Shown: positions 6,615 through 15,475, counted from the stretch's first letter. The stretch is DNA of 64,000 bases from an uncultured Candidatus Saccharibacteria bacterium (GCA_946482575.1 CAMLRZ010000003.1:12263-76262), one strand, 5' to 3'. A program made the numbers and translations. The notes: generated by a model from the letters alone, not told the origin.

Positions 6615-8156
6615 ATGGCACGATTACCGCAGCCCGGAAAAGATGCTGGAAACTGGGGTGGCATACTGAACCAGTTCCTGATGCGTTCTCATAACGTTGA
6701 CGGTACATTGCGACCACTCACCTACACTTCTCAAGCCGATCGCTCAGGTCAGATTACTCTTCACGCTGTTAATGATCCCCAGGGCTATGTGGCCAAGAAT
6801 GTCATCTTTGCGGCAGACGGTGAGCTCTCTAGGGGCGGACCGGTGTGGTTTGATAATCATGGAAGATTGCAAACCTGGATCGGCTGGCACGATAAAATTC
6901 CATCCGGCTCTTCGCATCACGGCTTTGAAGTTAAAACTGCGGCAGACCCTAACGGACCGGGCCCCGATGTTCTTGCAACGCGTTTTCGACTTAGGTCTGA
7001 CGCGGATAGAACCCAGGCGGCATTTTACAGCCTAGAAAACCTATACCTTGACCATGGCATTTTTGAACCTGATCAGAAGTTTGGCATTATTTTTGACGAA
7101 CCACAATCAGGGGATGTGGTAGCCGGCACATCAAGTGGCCGATATCGATTGGGAAAAGTTGTAGCTACCACTGATGCTGCGGGCGCCGCCACTATAGACA
7201 TCGCCGCCGGACTAGATAACTGCACAGGCGGAAAGATCCACTTCTTTCGCGATTCTAATGTTGCAGATGCGCATCTTGCCGTCTACGCAGCGGACGATTC
7301 TACTACCCAGGTATTTTACATTGACGCCAAAACTGGAAATACCTTTCTGACCGGCCGTATTCAAATGCGCACCACAGACGGTACTACCCTTACCGAGAGT
7401 CGAGCTACGCTAGACGCGGGCTCGAATACACTGGTCGACAACGATGTGTTTACAACAGATACGACCAAGAATGCTTCGTATAGGTTCTTCCGAAACACGA
7501 ACACGACCGCGACCAAAAAAATACGTGTCCTTAAAGGAGACGGTACTAATACTGACAGCGTTGTTATTGACGCTGGAGCAAGCACAGTATCTGCACTTGG
7601 CCAAGATGGCGTGACGTTGCAGCCGGCTGTTCTTAATGATGATCCGCGCATATCGGGTGCAATTTCGACGCAACGTTCAAGTGACGTGTCCACTATGGAC
7701 CGCCTTTTCGCTGCATCTAACTTGAACCTGACTTCGGGGACAATATATGTCGTGCGGGCTGTTACGCGCAAAGCTGGCACTTTCACAAAAATAAGATTTG
7801 CTACTGGGTCAACTGCGCCGTCAGGTATAACTGATATTCGTGCTGGCGTTTTTAACGCCACAACCCTCGTGCCTGTTGCGCAAACGGCCAACATTGCAGC
7901 AAGTGTGACTGCAGCAAGTGCTGTCGTTGAGGCGCCGCTGGGAGTACCTGTAACACTTACAACTGCCGGTGAAGTATTTTTGGGCCTCTCTTATGTGGGC
8001 ACTTCCCTGCAAGTTAAGGGCTCGTCCGTCCCTGCCGCTATGGCGGCATTGAGCCCCGTTATGTCGCGTACTGGTAGTTGGACTGGCGGCACCGTGCTTG
8101 GGTCGGCCGGAGGCACCGCAACCGGAAATATTATTTGGGCAGAGCTAGTTCCCTAG
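6615..8156 (+). CDS. Phage-tail-fibre-like surface protein
   Basis: A 513-residue protein that begins MARLPQPGKDAGNWGGILN. This resembles the N-terminus of tail-fibre and minor tail proteins of actinophages and of related proteins in Saccharibacteria (recalled similarity, not searched). The middle is rich in Thr, Asp, Ala and Gly with repeated short beta-strands (about 165-360), and the C-terminus (about 375-513) looks like a beta-sandwich. No signal peptide or membrane helix is visible. The start was moved to ATG 6615 because GGGAGG lies 4 nt upstream and the family N-terminus begins there. It stands alone, with no other phage structural gene nearby, so a domesticated adhesin or an extracellular contractile particle part are both possible. 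Codons are of the AT-leaning class. Confidence 0.6.
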   Translation: MARLPQPGKDAGNWGGILNQFLMRSHNVDGTLRPLTYTSQADRSGQITLHAVNDPQGYVAKNVIFAADGELSRGGPVWFDNHGRLQTWIGWHDKIPSGSSHHGFEVKTAADPNGPGPDVLATRFRLRSDADRTQAAFYSLENLYLDHGIFEPDQKFGIIFDEPQSGDVVAGTSSGRYRLGKVVATTDAAGAATIDIAAGLDNCTGGKIHFFRDSNVADAHLAVYAADDSTTQVFYIDAKTGNTFLTGRIQMRTTDGTTLTESRATLDAGSNTLVDNDVFTTDTTKNASYRFFRNTNTTATKKIRVLKGDGTNTDSVVIDAGASTVSALGQDGVTLQPAVLNDDPRISGAISTQRSSDVSTMDRLFAASNLNLTSGTIYVVRAVTRKAGTFTKIRFATGSTAPSGITDIRAGVFNATTLVPVAQTANIAASVTAASAVVEAPLGVPVTLTTAGEVFLGLSYVGTSLQVKGSSVPAAMAALSPVMSRTGSWTGGTVLGSAGGTATGNIIWAELVP

Positions 8157-8207
8157 TGTTGCGCCAACGCAGACGACTAAATATGTAGTCAGCTAGGGTG
8201 GTGCAAC

Positions 8208-8250
8208 AGGTGGGGCGGCTCGCGAATACGCGATGTGTGCCGCCCCACCT
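8208..8250 (-). terminator. Long hairpin between convergent genes
   Basis: AGGTGGGGCGGC (8208-8219) pairs perfectly with GCCGCCCCACCT (8239-8250), with an inner CGCG/CGCG. It follows both the tail-fibre-like gene (+) and the GT-C gene (-). Confidence 0.65.
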
Positions 8251-8294
8251 GGGTGCCCGATGGGCATGTAGTTACTTATGTTGCAGGATGTGCT

Positions 8295-9761
8295 TTACTT
8301 GATGGGCTTGTCCAGCCGCAGGATGGTGATGTCCTCCTTGAAACCGCGGAAGGTCTTGAGCTTCGTGGCCGAGGCCAGGAGCTCGTTGACGGTGTGCGTC
8401 CGCGGCGGCTGCTGGGTGTGGGAGTTGTAGGTGATCATGTACGTGGCCCCGTGGCAGGCGCCCGCGTGGGCGATCTTGCAGTAGGGCTGCGTGATGACGC
8501 TTCCGATGGACTCCTCGGTGACGACCTGGGCTTCCCTGGGGAGGTGGTTCTCGGTCCAGATGGCCGTGGCCTTGAGGGCGTTGTCCGTACTGCCGGCGAT
8601 CCTCACGGCGAAGGCCGTGGTGTTGGCTGCGATGAAGCAGACCATGGCCGCGACCGCGATCAGGGTCAGGCGCCGCTGGGAGCGGTGCCTGCCGGTCTCG
8701 CGCTCCTCACGGCTCGTTGCTCGCTGCTGCAGCTCGCTGGCGAGGTAGCAGACCACGGGCACGATGACCATGATGAAGTAGTGCGGCAGCCAGAGCTGCA
8801 TGAGGCCGAAGCACAGCAGCCCCGCCGCCGCGAACGAGAACAGGATGGGGTTGGAGCCGAAGGGCTTGACGTTCCGGCCGCGGATGGCCTGGATGACGCG
8901 CACGATCACCACCACGAGCCCGATGGCGACCAGCAGCACGGTGATCACGAAGATCTTGTACTGCATGACCAGCGGGTCGATGATGTCGCTGAAGCTGTTG
9001 ATCGCCCCGCGTGACTCGCGCATCCCGAGGATGCGCTGCACCTGGACGGTCGATTCGCTCCAGTAGCTGGTGCCGTAGATCACGGACATCAGCCCGACGT
9101 ACAGCGCCAGGAGGGCGCCGATGGTCGCGATCAGAGCCGTGTGCAGGCCGTGCTTGACTCGGATGATGAGCCAGTTGATCAGCACGGCCACGACGAAGTA
9201 GATCCCGACGTGCTTGTAGACCGCGACCAGGCCGAGAACGGCGCCCGCCGCGACGAACTTGCCGAGGCTGGGGCTTTTGAGCGCCCGGGTGTACAGCCAG
9301 AGGCCGACGATTCCCAGGGGCATCATGGTGTTCTCGATCCAGCCTACTCTGGCCGTGAATACGACCCAGCCGTCGATGGCCAGGATCGCGGTTGCCACCA
9401 GGGCCCACTTGTCGCCGATCAGGCGCCGCAGCCAGAAGGCGACGACGACCAGCATCAGCAGTGAGCCACCGGCCGCCAGCACTCGTGCCGAGGGGATTCC
9501 GGTGCCGAACAGGCGGAACCAGAGCCCCAGGAGCATGAAGTACAACGGGGGGTGGTAGAGATAGGCCTCGGACGTGAAACCGGCTTCGGTCTTGGCCTGC
9601 AGCAGGTCGTGCTGGGCCATGTTCGAGCCGATGACCTGGTACACCGACTCATCCCAGTCGTAGCCGGGGCGAGTGGCGATGTTCCAGAACCGCAGGAGCC
9701 CGGCGATGACCAGGACGATCGAGAGCGCGGGTATGAACCGGCGCTCGATGGTGCTTCTCAT
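8295..9761 (-). CDS. GT-C glycosyltransferase (PMT_2/GT39-like)
   Basis: A 488-residue polytopic membrane protein with about ten hydrophobic helices. The first extracytoplasmic loop carries YDWDESVY (about 34-41), the acidic motif of GT-C enzymes that use polyprenyl-phosphate sugars, followed by HPPLYF in the next loop. A soluble C-terminal segment (about 390-488) contains Cys residues. Relatives (ArnT/PMT/PMT_2) transfer a lipid-linked sugar to protein or glycan outside the membrane. The acceptor is unknown. It follows the GtrA-GT2 gene by 33 nt with SD AGAGAGG, so the two are co-transcribed and probably act in one surface glycosylation route. Codons are GC-rich. Confidence 0.8.
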   Translation of the reverse strand: MRSTIERRFIPALSIVLVIAGLLRFWNIATRPGYDWDESVYQVIGSNMAQHDLLQAKTEAGFTSEAYLYHPPLYFMLLGLWFRLFGTGIPSARVLAAGGSLLMLVVVAFWLRRLIGDKWALVATAILAIDGWVVFTARVGWIENTMMPLGIVGLWLYTRALKSPSLGKFVAAGAVLGLVAVYKHVGIYFVVAVLINWLIIRVKHGLHTALIATIGALLALYVGLMSVIYGTSYWSESTVQVQRILGMRESRGAINSFSDIIDPLVMQYKIFVITVLLVAIGLVVVIVRVIQAIRGRNVKPFGSNPILFSFAAAGLLCFGLMQLWLPHYFIMVIVPVVCYLASELQQRATSREERETGRHRSQRRLTLIAVAAMVCFIAANTTAFAVRIAGSTDNALKATAIWTENHLPREAQVVTEESIGSVITQPYCKIAHAGACHGATYMITYNSHTQQPPRTHTVNELLASATKLKTFRGFKEDITILRLDKPIK

Positions 9762-9794
9762 GGGTGTGCCTCTCTGAGAGTTGAATGCCCTTGC

Positions 9795-11396
9795 CTACGC
9801 GAAGCGCGGCGTGGGGATGGCGGTTGCGATGGTCGGGCTGTCGGGCTGCACGAAGTGCAGCTTGTGCAGCGTGGGCTTGATGAGCTCCTTGTTGGCCAGG
9901 AGGCGTCCGGTGAAGCCGATGATGAACATCGACCCCAGCAGAAGCGAGATGAACGGGTAGCTCATCGCCTCCAGACGCCGGACCTTGATCGCCACGGCCG
10001 AAGCCAGCGCGATGCTTGCTCCCAGGCCGCCGAGAACCGTGTAGACGGGAGCGGCCACCAGCAGCACGAACATGGCGAGCATCAGACCGTAGAAGGTCAG
10101 GAGCTGCCGGACGCGCTTCTGAGCGAAGACGCACTGCCCGTAGCGGGTGTTCACGAGGTCGCCACAGCCCTTGCCCGATCGCTTGTACTCACGGATGAGT
10201 GGCCGGAGCCCCTCGCGGTGGTACCGCTCACAGGCGAGTGCCTTGTCGCAGAGGATGTTGTAGCCCCCCTGGACCATGACCGACATCCAGCTGTAGTCCT
10301 CGTACGAGTTGGTGAACGCGGGGTCGGGACCGCCCACCGCCTCGTATAGCTCGCGAGTGATCGCGAAGTTGGCGGTGACAGGCGGCTTCCGACGCTTGAG
10401 CGTCTGCCTGTTGAGAACGTAGCCGGCGGAGATCCGGGGCATCTTGCTGGCGGCCGGGTTGCGGTCGATGTAGCGGGTCCAGAACGAATCGCCCAGACCA
10501 CTGACCGGACCGGCCACTGCGTGGATGTTTCCCTGGAGCCGACTTGCCACTTCGAGCGCCCAGGTGGGGCTCGGGATGACGTCGTCGTCCATGGCAGCCA
10601 GGATGTTGGACCCGATCGACGCATGACGCAGTCCGATGGACCGCTTCATGTTGGAGTCGCGACCCGGCGACGAGATCTGAGCGGCGTACCGCTTGATCAG
10701 GGGGCCGAACCGTTCGAGGTGTCGCCATGCGCCGTCACCGATGTCACCGACGACGATGATCTCCAGGCGGTGCGGGTACTGCTGTGCGAGCAGGGCCTCG
10801 ACGGTCTTGACGATCCGTACGTCCTCGTTGACGCCGTCCTGCACGTTCTTGGTGGGAAGTACCACAGAGAACGGCGGGGCGCAGTCGGCGGTGGGCGACA
10901 TGGGTGTCTCCTTGTTGTCGGGGGCGGTTTCGGTGCCCGTGGTGGTTTCTTTGTCGGCGGTCTTGCTGCGGAACACGAACCGGTCGCTCAGCACATAGTT
11001 GACGATCGTCGTGGCGACGATGCACAGTGCGTTGGCGAACAGGTAGTGGACGCCCGCCCAAACCAGGCCGTTAAAAAGCGCTTGGTTGAGCGGAATGGTG
11101 ATGACCAGGCGAACGGAGTGGAACCGTCGCCAAGCACCAGGAGCGCGTCGGTCGCCAAACGTGAACCAGTAGTTGAGCACAAAGTTGAGCTCAATCGAGA
11201 TCACGGTCTGGACGACGTAGGCCACGCTGGTGTTCCAGTGCCAGATGTCGACAGCGATGAACATCACCGCGTAGCCGACCAGCGTCACGAAGACACCGAC
11301 ACACCCAAAAACAATCTTACGGGTATGCCTCTGTAGAAACTGGATGGCCTTGGGGCTAGAGCGCACCGTCTTGCGACGATGTTTTGCCTCCGCCAT
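9795..11396 (-). CDS. GtrA-like flippase domain fused to a family 2 glycosyltransferase
   Basis: 533 residues from ATG 11396 (SD AAGAAGGG; a TTG at 11438 is a weaker alternative). N-terminal GtrA-like domain with four membrane helices (about 25-145), of the type that moves polyprenyl-linked sugars across the membrane. Then a linker, then a GT2 domain beginning FSVVLPTKN with the AMDDDVIP acidic motif (DxD), a YEDYSWM block, and C-terminal membrane helices (about 420-505). Oddly, inside the linker there is an in-frame ATG at 10901 (MSPTADCAPPF) with AAGGAG exactly 6 nt upstream, so the GT2 part may also be made alone. First gene of a two-gene operon with the GT-C enzyme. Codons are GC-rich. 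Confidence 0.8.
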   Translation of the reverse strand: MAEAKHRRKTVRSSPKAIQFLQRHTRKIVFGCVGVFVTLVGYAVMFIAVDIWHWNTSVAYVVQTVISIELNFVLNYWFTFGDRRAPGAWRRFHSVRLVITIPLNQALFNGLVWAGVHYLFANALCIVATTIVNYVLSDRFVFRSKTADKETTTGTETAPDNKETPMSPTADCAPPFSVVLPTKNVQDGVNEDVRIVKTVEALLAQQYPHRLEIIVVGDIGDGAWRHLERFGPLIKRYAAQISSPGRDSNMKRSIGLRHASIGSNILAAMDDDVIPSPTWALEVASRLQGNIHAVAGPVSGLGDSFWTRYIDRNPAASKMPRISAGYVLNRQTLKRRKPPVTANFAITRELYEAVGGPDPAFTNSYEDYSWMSVMVQGGYNILCDKALACERYHREGLRPLIREYKRSGKGCGDLVNTRYGQCVFAQKRVRQLLTFYGLMLAMFVLLVAAPVYTVLGGLGASIALASAVAIKVRRLEAMSYPFISLLLGSMFIIGFTGRLLANKELIKPTLHKLHFVQPDSPTIATAIPTPRFA

Positions 11397-11597
11397 GCGG
11401 CTAAACCCTTCTTGTATCCTGTGGGTATTAAAGAACAAGCCCCGAATGATTTACCATTCGTGGCCGTAAAGCGTGCAAGCGAACTTACGAATAAAACAAT
11501 AACATATTTTTAGTATTTACGCAACAAAAAACATATGCCACAAGCTGTTTTTGTAAAGATGTCAGGCAGTACCCTTGCAAAAATAGCTTGTGTGCGT
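11397..11597 (-). promoter_or_regulatory. Leader and promoter region of the glycosyltransferase operon
   Basis: AT-rich stretch with a short hairpin CGAATG/CATTCG (11443-11460) and a -10-like TATGTT near 11500. A second CACAAGC-containing inverted repeat lies at about 11540-11592. No open frame was seen. Confidence 0.4.
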
Positions 11598-11660
11598 GGG
11601 CAGTCGATTTCTGGTGGCTGGATTGCCAAAGAAAAAGACTGCCCCATCGGTGGCCCGATG
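11598..11660 (-). terminator. 3' hairpin pair after the DPM-type glycosyltransferase
   Basis: GGGCAGTC (11598-11605) pairs with GACTGCCC (11637-11644), directly next to CATCGG/CCGATG (11645-11660). It lies just past the stop codon at 11680. Confidence 0.55.
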
Positions 11661-11679
11661 TAGCACATTCACGCTGTAG

Positions 11680-12534
11680 CTAGCTGATGCGAATCGGCAG
11701 TGTGCGGAGTCGGTGTTCCAGCAGCTGGCTCAGGAAGGTAAGACCTTCCTTGAGGTTTCCCTTGCTTTCGCCGCCGCCGCGCTCACCGAAGATGAACGGG
11801 ATTTCTGAGCGGCTGAGTCCGGGGTGAGAGAGCAGCGTCTCCACGAGGATCTTGAAGCCTTTGGGCCGCAGGAGGTCCAGCTTGAGCGCACTGCTTCGGA
11901 ATCCGTAGAACCCGGTCATGGGGTCGCTGATGCCGCGCAGGCGCTGCGGGAACAGCCCCTTGGCCAGTCCGGTGGACCCGCGAGAGGCAAAGACTCGCCA
12001 GGTGTCGGCAAGGCCTTCGTTGCTGCCGCCCTTGGTGTAACGGGTTGTTGCCACGAGGTCGACCGCGTCCATCTCCTTGAACAGAGGCGGGATGTAGGCG
12101 GGGTTGTGCTGCAGGTCACCATCCATGACGATGATCCTCAGGCTCTTTACATGCCTCTTCGCCATGGCGCGTGCCTCTTCGATCCCGTGCTTGACAGCAC
12201 CGGACAGTCGGCCAGGCCGCTGGTTTGCAGGACGAACGATGTGCACCACGCGCAGGTATGCGCAGTTACCGCCGCAGAAGTCACGGGTGGTTTCCTTGGA
12301 GGCGATGGCACCCTTTTCGTGGTCGCTGTCGTCAACGAAGATGACCAGGAGCGGGACGGTGAGCTGGTGCGCGATGTCGTGGAGTCCGGGCTGTGAAGTC
12401 AGGCGGGGGTGATCCGCGGTGCCCTTGAGCATATACGGAACGTTTTCCTCCTCGTTGCGGATCGGCACGATCACCGCGTGAGTGTACGCGGTGGCGTCTG
12501 CCAGTGTCTCGTTGGCCAGCTGGGCAAAGGTCAC
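11680..12534 (-). CDS. Family 2 glycosyltransferase, polyprenyl-phosphate sugar synthase (DPM1-like)
   Basis: A 284-residue cytosolic GT2 enzyme. HAVIVPIRNEEENV is the start of the nucleotide-sugar fold, IVMDGDLQHNP carries the metal-binding DxD, and DPMTGFYGFR plus the LVETLL block match dolichol/polyprenyl-phosphate mannosyltransferase-type enzymes. These charge undecaprenyl phosphate with one hexose from GDP- or UDP-sugar. It would supply the donor for the GT-C enzyme encoded just downstream, with the GtrA domain as flippase. Insertions around 50-70 (VFVDDSDHEKGA) are longer than usual. It has its own AT-rich promoter (TATGATATAAT near 12620) and SD GGAGAG. Codons are GC-rich. Confidence 0.85.
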   Translation of the reverse strand: MTFAQLANETLADATAYTHAVIVPIRNEEENVPYMLKGTADHPRLTSQPGLHDIAHQLTVPLLVIFVDDSDHEKGAIASKETTRDFCGGNCAYLRVVHIVRPANQRPGRLSGAVKHGIEEARAMAKRHVKSLRIIVMDGDLQHNPAYIPPLFKEMDAVDLVATTRYTKGGSNEGLADTWRVFASRGSTGLAKGLFPQRLRGISDPMTGFYGFRSSALKLDLLRPKGFKILVETLLSHPGLSRSEIPFIFGERGGGESKGNLKEGLTFLSQLLEHRLRTLPIRIS

Positions 12535-12675
12535 GATTCTCTCCGAGTCTCGGGGTGTTACAGATGAATGTGCTGAGAGTGAATGTTCGACGTCCCTGTA
12601 GAGGATAGTCGCGCAAGATTATATCATAAAATTGACCAAAAGTAAATTCACCGAAGGATAGTTGGAAATGGACAC

Positions 12676-12791
12676 AAAAAAACACAACCGTTGTGGTTGT
12701 GCGATATTCGGTGGTTCGGGACGGAGTCTGCAGTAGTGTTGTTGATGCGGTCGCAGAAGCGACAGCGAACACGTACCACAGACTCACGTCC
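12676..12791 (-). terminator. 3' hairpin plus intrinsic terminator after the YGSVND gene
   Basis: A long pairing GGACG-AGTCTG/CAGACT-CGTCC (12719-12791) is followed on the minus strand by CACAACC/GGTTGTG (12683-12701) and TTTTTTT. This is the hairpin-then-terminator layout seen behind several GC-rich genes. Confidence 0.75.
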
Positions 12792-12817
12792 GTCACCGTT
12801 CAGTTGTTACAGATGGA

Positions 12818-13546
12818 TCACTCCTGGGGGTCGGTGGAGCCGGGCTCCTGGGTGGTTTCGACGTAGGGGTCGAGCAGCTCATCGGCGCGGCGACGGCCGT
12901 GGACGAAGGCGCGAGCCAAGTTGGCGGCGTGCGTGGCTTCGGGGTCGGCGTCGGGTGCCAGGTCGGTGTTGCCCAGGGCGGTGAGCTGGCCGAGCAGCAT
13001 GCTGCGGCGGACCATGCCGTGGGCGAAGGAGGCGTCGAGCGGGTTGAAGACGGTGTTGGGGTGCGGCGTGTGCCGGAAGAGCTCGCCGGTGGCCATCTGG
13101 TCGAACTGCGCGCGGCGGCGCTGGGTGCGGCGTGCGGCCAGCTCGTCGAACATGCCCCGTGAGCGGTCGGTGACGGTGTTGGTGACGTCGTTGACCGAGC
13201 CGTAGTCGGTGTCGCCGGTGTGCGCGTCCATGTCGTCGATGATGATGAGGGCGATGGGCGGCAGGACCGGCATGGCGATGATGCTGAACAGCTCCTGCAT
13301 GTCCGCGAGGGTCATGAGCAGCTGCAGCGGGGTCATACCGAGGATCTCGGCCATGGCCAGCAGTTCGTCGGTCGTGCTCATGGCGCGAGCCAGCCCGATC
13401 AGGTAGCCGAGGCTGTCCTCGTCGTTGACCGAGCCGTAGGACACGTACGGGTCGATGTCCATGACGCGGTCCAGCTCTTCCAGATCCCGCAGAAAGCGCG
13501 AGATGTTGCCGGTGTTCTGCTCGTCGTACGGGTTGCTTCCGGACAT
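12818..13546 (-). CDS. Unrecognised GC-rich protein with a repeated YGSVND motif
   Basis: A 242-residue acidic protein. Residues about 45-115 are helical and hydrophobic (LLAMAEILGMTPLQLLMTL and a MPVLPPIALIII stretch), possibly one buried or membrane-inserted helix. The motif YGSVND occurs twice (37-42 and 115-120). The C-terminal half is charged and helical (RTQRRRAQFD, GRRRADELLD). No signal peptide and no known family that I recognise. SD AAAAAGGAGA lies 7 nt before the ATG; the promoter has TATAAT at 13618-13623, with a small GTT-CCC/GGG-AAC hairpin in the leader. It lies upstream of the glycosyltransferases but is separately terminated. Codons are strongly GC-biased. Confidence 0.7.
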   Translation of the reverse strand: MSGSNPYDEQNTGNISRFLRDLEELDRVMDIDPYVSYGSVNDEDSLGYLIGLARAMSTTDELLAMAEILGMTPLQLLMTLADMQELFSIIAMPVLPPIALIIIDDMDAHTGDTDYGSVNDVTNTVTDRSRGMFDELAARRTQRRRAQFDQMATGELFRHTPHPNTVFNPLDASFAHGMVRRSMLLGQLTALGNTDLAPDADPEATHAANLARAFVHGRRRADELLDPYVETTQEPGSTDPQE

Positions 13547-13653
13547 AGTCCGTCTCCTTTTTGGGAGTGGTGTGCTGTGAATGAACGGTGGATTGTTCCC
13601 TGAAGGGTAACCTACCTATTATAACATAAAAATAATGATTTTACTAGCACTTT

Positions 13654-14088
13654 CTAGGCTTTGTGGTACGGGTGTCCGGCGGCAATAGTACTGGCGCGGT
13701 ACAGGGCTTCAGCCAAGACAACCATGGCTAAATCGTGCGGAAATGTTAGATCAGAAAAACTCCAAGCCAGGTTCACGCTCGTGCGCACTTGGGGTGGCAA
13801 TCCCTCGGGACCGCCAATTATAAAGCAGACCTCCCTGCCTCCTTGTGCGCGTTGCTCCAAAAATATTGCCAGATCAGGACTGGAAAGCTGCTTGCCTTCA
13901 ATTACGAGCCCTACACTGTAGGCATTGCCTACGGCTTGCATTATCCGGCTAGCATCGTTGGCCCACTTGTCTGCTAGATGCGTTACCCTTACCTGGTGGT
14001 AGCGTTGTAAACGGCGCAGATATTCCTCCCACCCCGTTTTGGCGTACGCAAGTTTGGGCTCGCCGATAGTCACAATGTGGATCTTCAT
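13654..14088 (-). CDS. rlmH: 23S rRNA (pseudouridine1915-N3)-methyltransferase RlmH
   Basis: A 144-residue SPOUT methyltransferase. FIIGGPEGLP forms part of the S-adenosylmethionine knot, and LTFPHDLAMVVLAEALYRA with the C-terminal GHPYHKA is the RlmH signature that contacts pseudouridine 1915 in helix 69. The length is slightly below that of E. coli RlmH (155). TATACT (14095-14100) ends 6 nt before the ATG with no SD, so the mRNA is predicted to be leaderless. It is 14 nt from the upstream methyltransferase gene, so the two may also be co-transcribed. Confidence 0.95.
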   Translation of the reverse strand: MKIHIVTIGEPKLAYAKTGWEEYLRRLQRYHQVRVTHLADKWANDASRIMQAVGNAYSVGLVIEGKQLSSPDLAIFLEQRAQGGREVCFIIGGPEGLPPQVRTSVNLAWSFSDLTFPHDLAMVVLAEALYRASTIAAGHPYHKA

Positions 14089-14094
14089 ACCTTT

Positions 14095-14100
14095 AGTATA
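14095..14100 (-). promoter_or_regulatory. -10 box for leaderless rlmH
   Basis: TATACT on the minus strand, 6 nt from the start codon. Confidence 0.65.
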
Positions 14101-14102
14101 CG

Positions 14103-14768
14103 TTACGCTTTATGTAGATGGATGATTGCAATGTTGTGTTCGCCCTGAATTGAGCGAATCGATTTGCCCTGAAAGAAGTCGGTAATGGCCCGCTCTACGC
14201 CGGGCAGCGTTTCGCGTTTGTAATCGTCAATCAAAATTGTGCCACCGGCTGCCATGCGTGGCCACACCAAGCGCAGCGAATCAATAATAGATTGATAAAA
14301 GTCGCCGTCCAAAAACGCAAACGCAATTGCATCGGGCACGTCATGCTCGGTTAGTTGGTTGAACCACCCTTTGTGAATCACGGGTAATTGTAGATTTGCC
14401 GCCCGGAACACCTTGGTAAAATCGGCTTTACTAACGTATAGTTTGCCGGCTTCAAAATCCACGCCTGCGGCATTGTGGTCCTGGGTGGTTTTGGGCGGCA
14501 GACCTTCAAATGAGTCGTATACATGAAACGCACGCTGACTAGACTGATCGTACGTATCCAGAAGTCGGCGAATAAACAGGCTGGTAGTACCAGCGTAGCA
14601 GCCAAATTCCACTACGGCGCCTGGTATGCCAGCCTGCACTATTCGTTCTAGCTCGCGCCACACTACACCCACGCCTTCTTTGGTAACTTGGTCAGAAATA
14701 AGCGGATATCCCTGGAAGGTATGCTGGGCGTCGGCTTTAACAAGGTGGTCTTTGAGCGAGTCTTTCAC
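14103..14768 (-). CDS. TylF/macrocin-type O-methyltransferase family protein
   Basis: A 221-residue class I methyltransferase. AVVEFGCYAGTTSLFIRR is the S-adenosylmethionine motif I, HVYDSFEGLPP motif II, and AFAFLDGDFYQS with GGTILIDDY the metal and substrate loop typical of TylF-like enzymes that methylate sugar hydroxyls. In this setting the substrate may be a surface glycan, which is inference. The start is GTG 14768, 6 nt after TACAAT (14775-14780) with no SD, hence probably leaderless. Confidence 0.8.
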   Translation of the reverse strand: MKDSLKDHLVKADAQHTFQGYPLISDQVTKEGVGVVWRELERIVQAGIPGAVVEFGCYAGTTSLFIRRLLDTYDQSSQRAFHVYDSFEGLPPKTTQDHNAAGVDFEAGKLYVSKADFTKVFRAANLQLPVIHKGWFNQLTEHDVPDAIAFAFLDGDFYQSIIDSLRLVWPRMAAGGTILIDDYKRETLPGVERAITDFFQGKSIRSIQGEHNIAIIHLHKA

Positions 14769-14806
14769 GCAGCTATTGTACGAAGAAGACGGCGCTCACA
14801 CAAGGG

Positions 14807-15445
14807 TTAGTCAGCGAGTTGCTGTAATTGCTCGAGTCGCTGCGTCATAGCAACTTCGCCCTCGATGCCAAAGTCGTGGTCTACTAAACCGTTACCTCCC
14901 TGCAGAGCGCGAATATCCAGACGTACCTCGCCTGCAAATTCCTGTGCGCTTGTTGTAACCACGGTGGCGTGATTTTCTTGTGGTAAGTCGACACGGTGCG
15001 TGTAAAGAACTTGGTCTTTGCACGATAGTTCGGCCAAGGTCTTAGGATTTCCTTGCAGATCGTACCAGCTGGGCGCTTGGGCGCTATCGCGTTCAGTATC
15101 GAGCGTCACGCCCGTGCTGGAAATATTTTCGGTGAACAGTGGTTGCTTGGTGGCTGGATCAAGAATTGGGTTAGCAACGGTTCGGAAACCTTCGGGAACC
15201 CGCAGTACCACGAGCCCGCGGCATACCAGGGCGCTTCCCTTGCCGGATAAAACATCACGTGGCAGCGCAGTAGGCGAAGCCTCGGGCACTGGTTTGCTGG
15301 TACCAGGCGCATCACTGTGGCTCACCGAAGGCGGTGTGACATCATCGGGGGCATTGCCGGCACTTTCTGTTCCGCAACCGGTCAAAACGGCTAATCCGAG
15401 CGCGCCCGCTGCAACACGTCGCGGTAAAGTATATTTCTCTGACAC
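14807..15445 (-). CDS. Predicted lipoprotein
   Basis: A 212-residue exported protein. The N-terminus MSEKYTLPRR plus a hydrophobic stretch ends in the lipobox LTGC (Cys24), so it should be lipid-anchored. A Pro/Ser/Thr-rich spacer (25-60) leads to a globular beta-rich domain without recognised motifs; one Cys pair may form a disulfide. GTG start with AGGAGGG just upstream. Function unknown. Confidence 0.7.
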   Translation of the reverse strand: MSEKYTLPRRVAAGALGLAVLTGCGTESAGNAPDDVTPPSVSHSDAPGTSKPVPEASPTALPRDVLSGKGSALVCRGLVVLRVPEGFRTVANPILDPATKQPLFTENISSTGVTLDTERDSAQAPSWYDLQGNPKTLAELSCKDQVLYTHRVDLPQENHATVVTTSAQEFAGEVRLDIRALQGGNGLVDHDFGIEGEVAMTQRLEQLQQLAD

Positions 15446-15475
15446 AATCCCTCCTATAGTTATATCCGTACTAGT

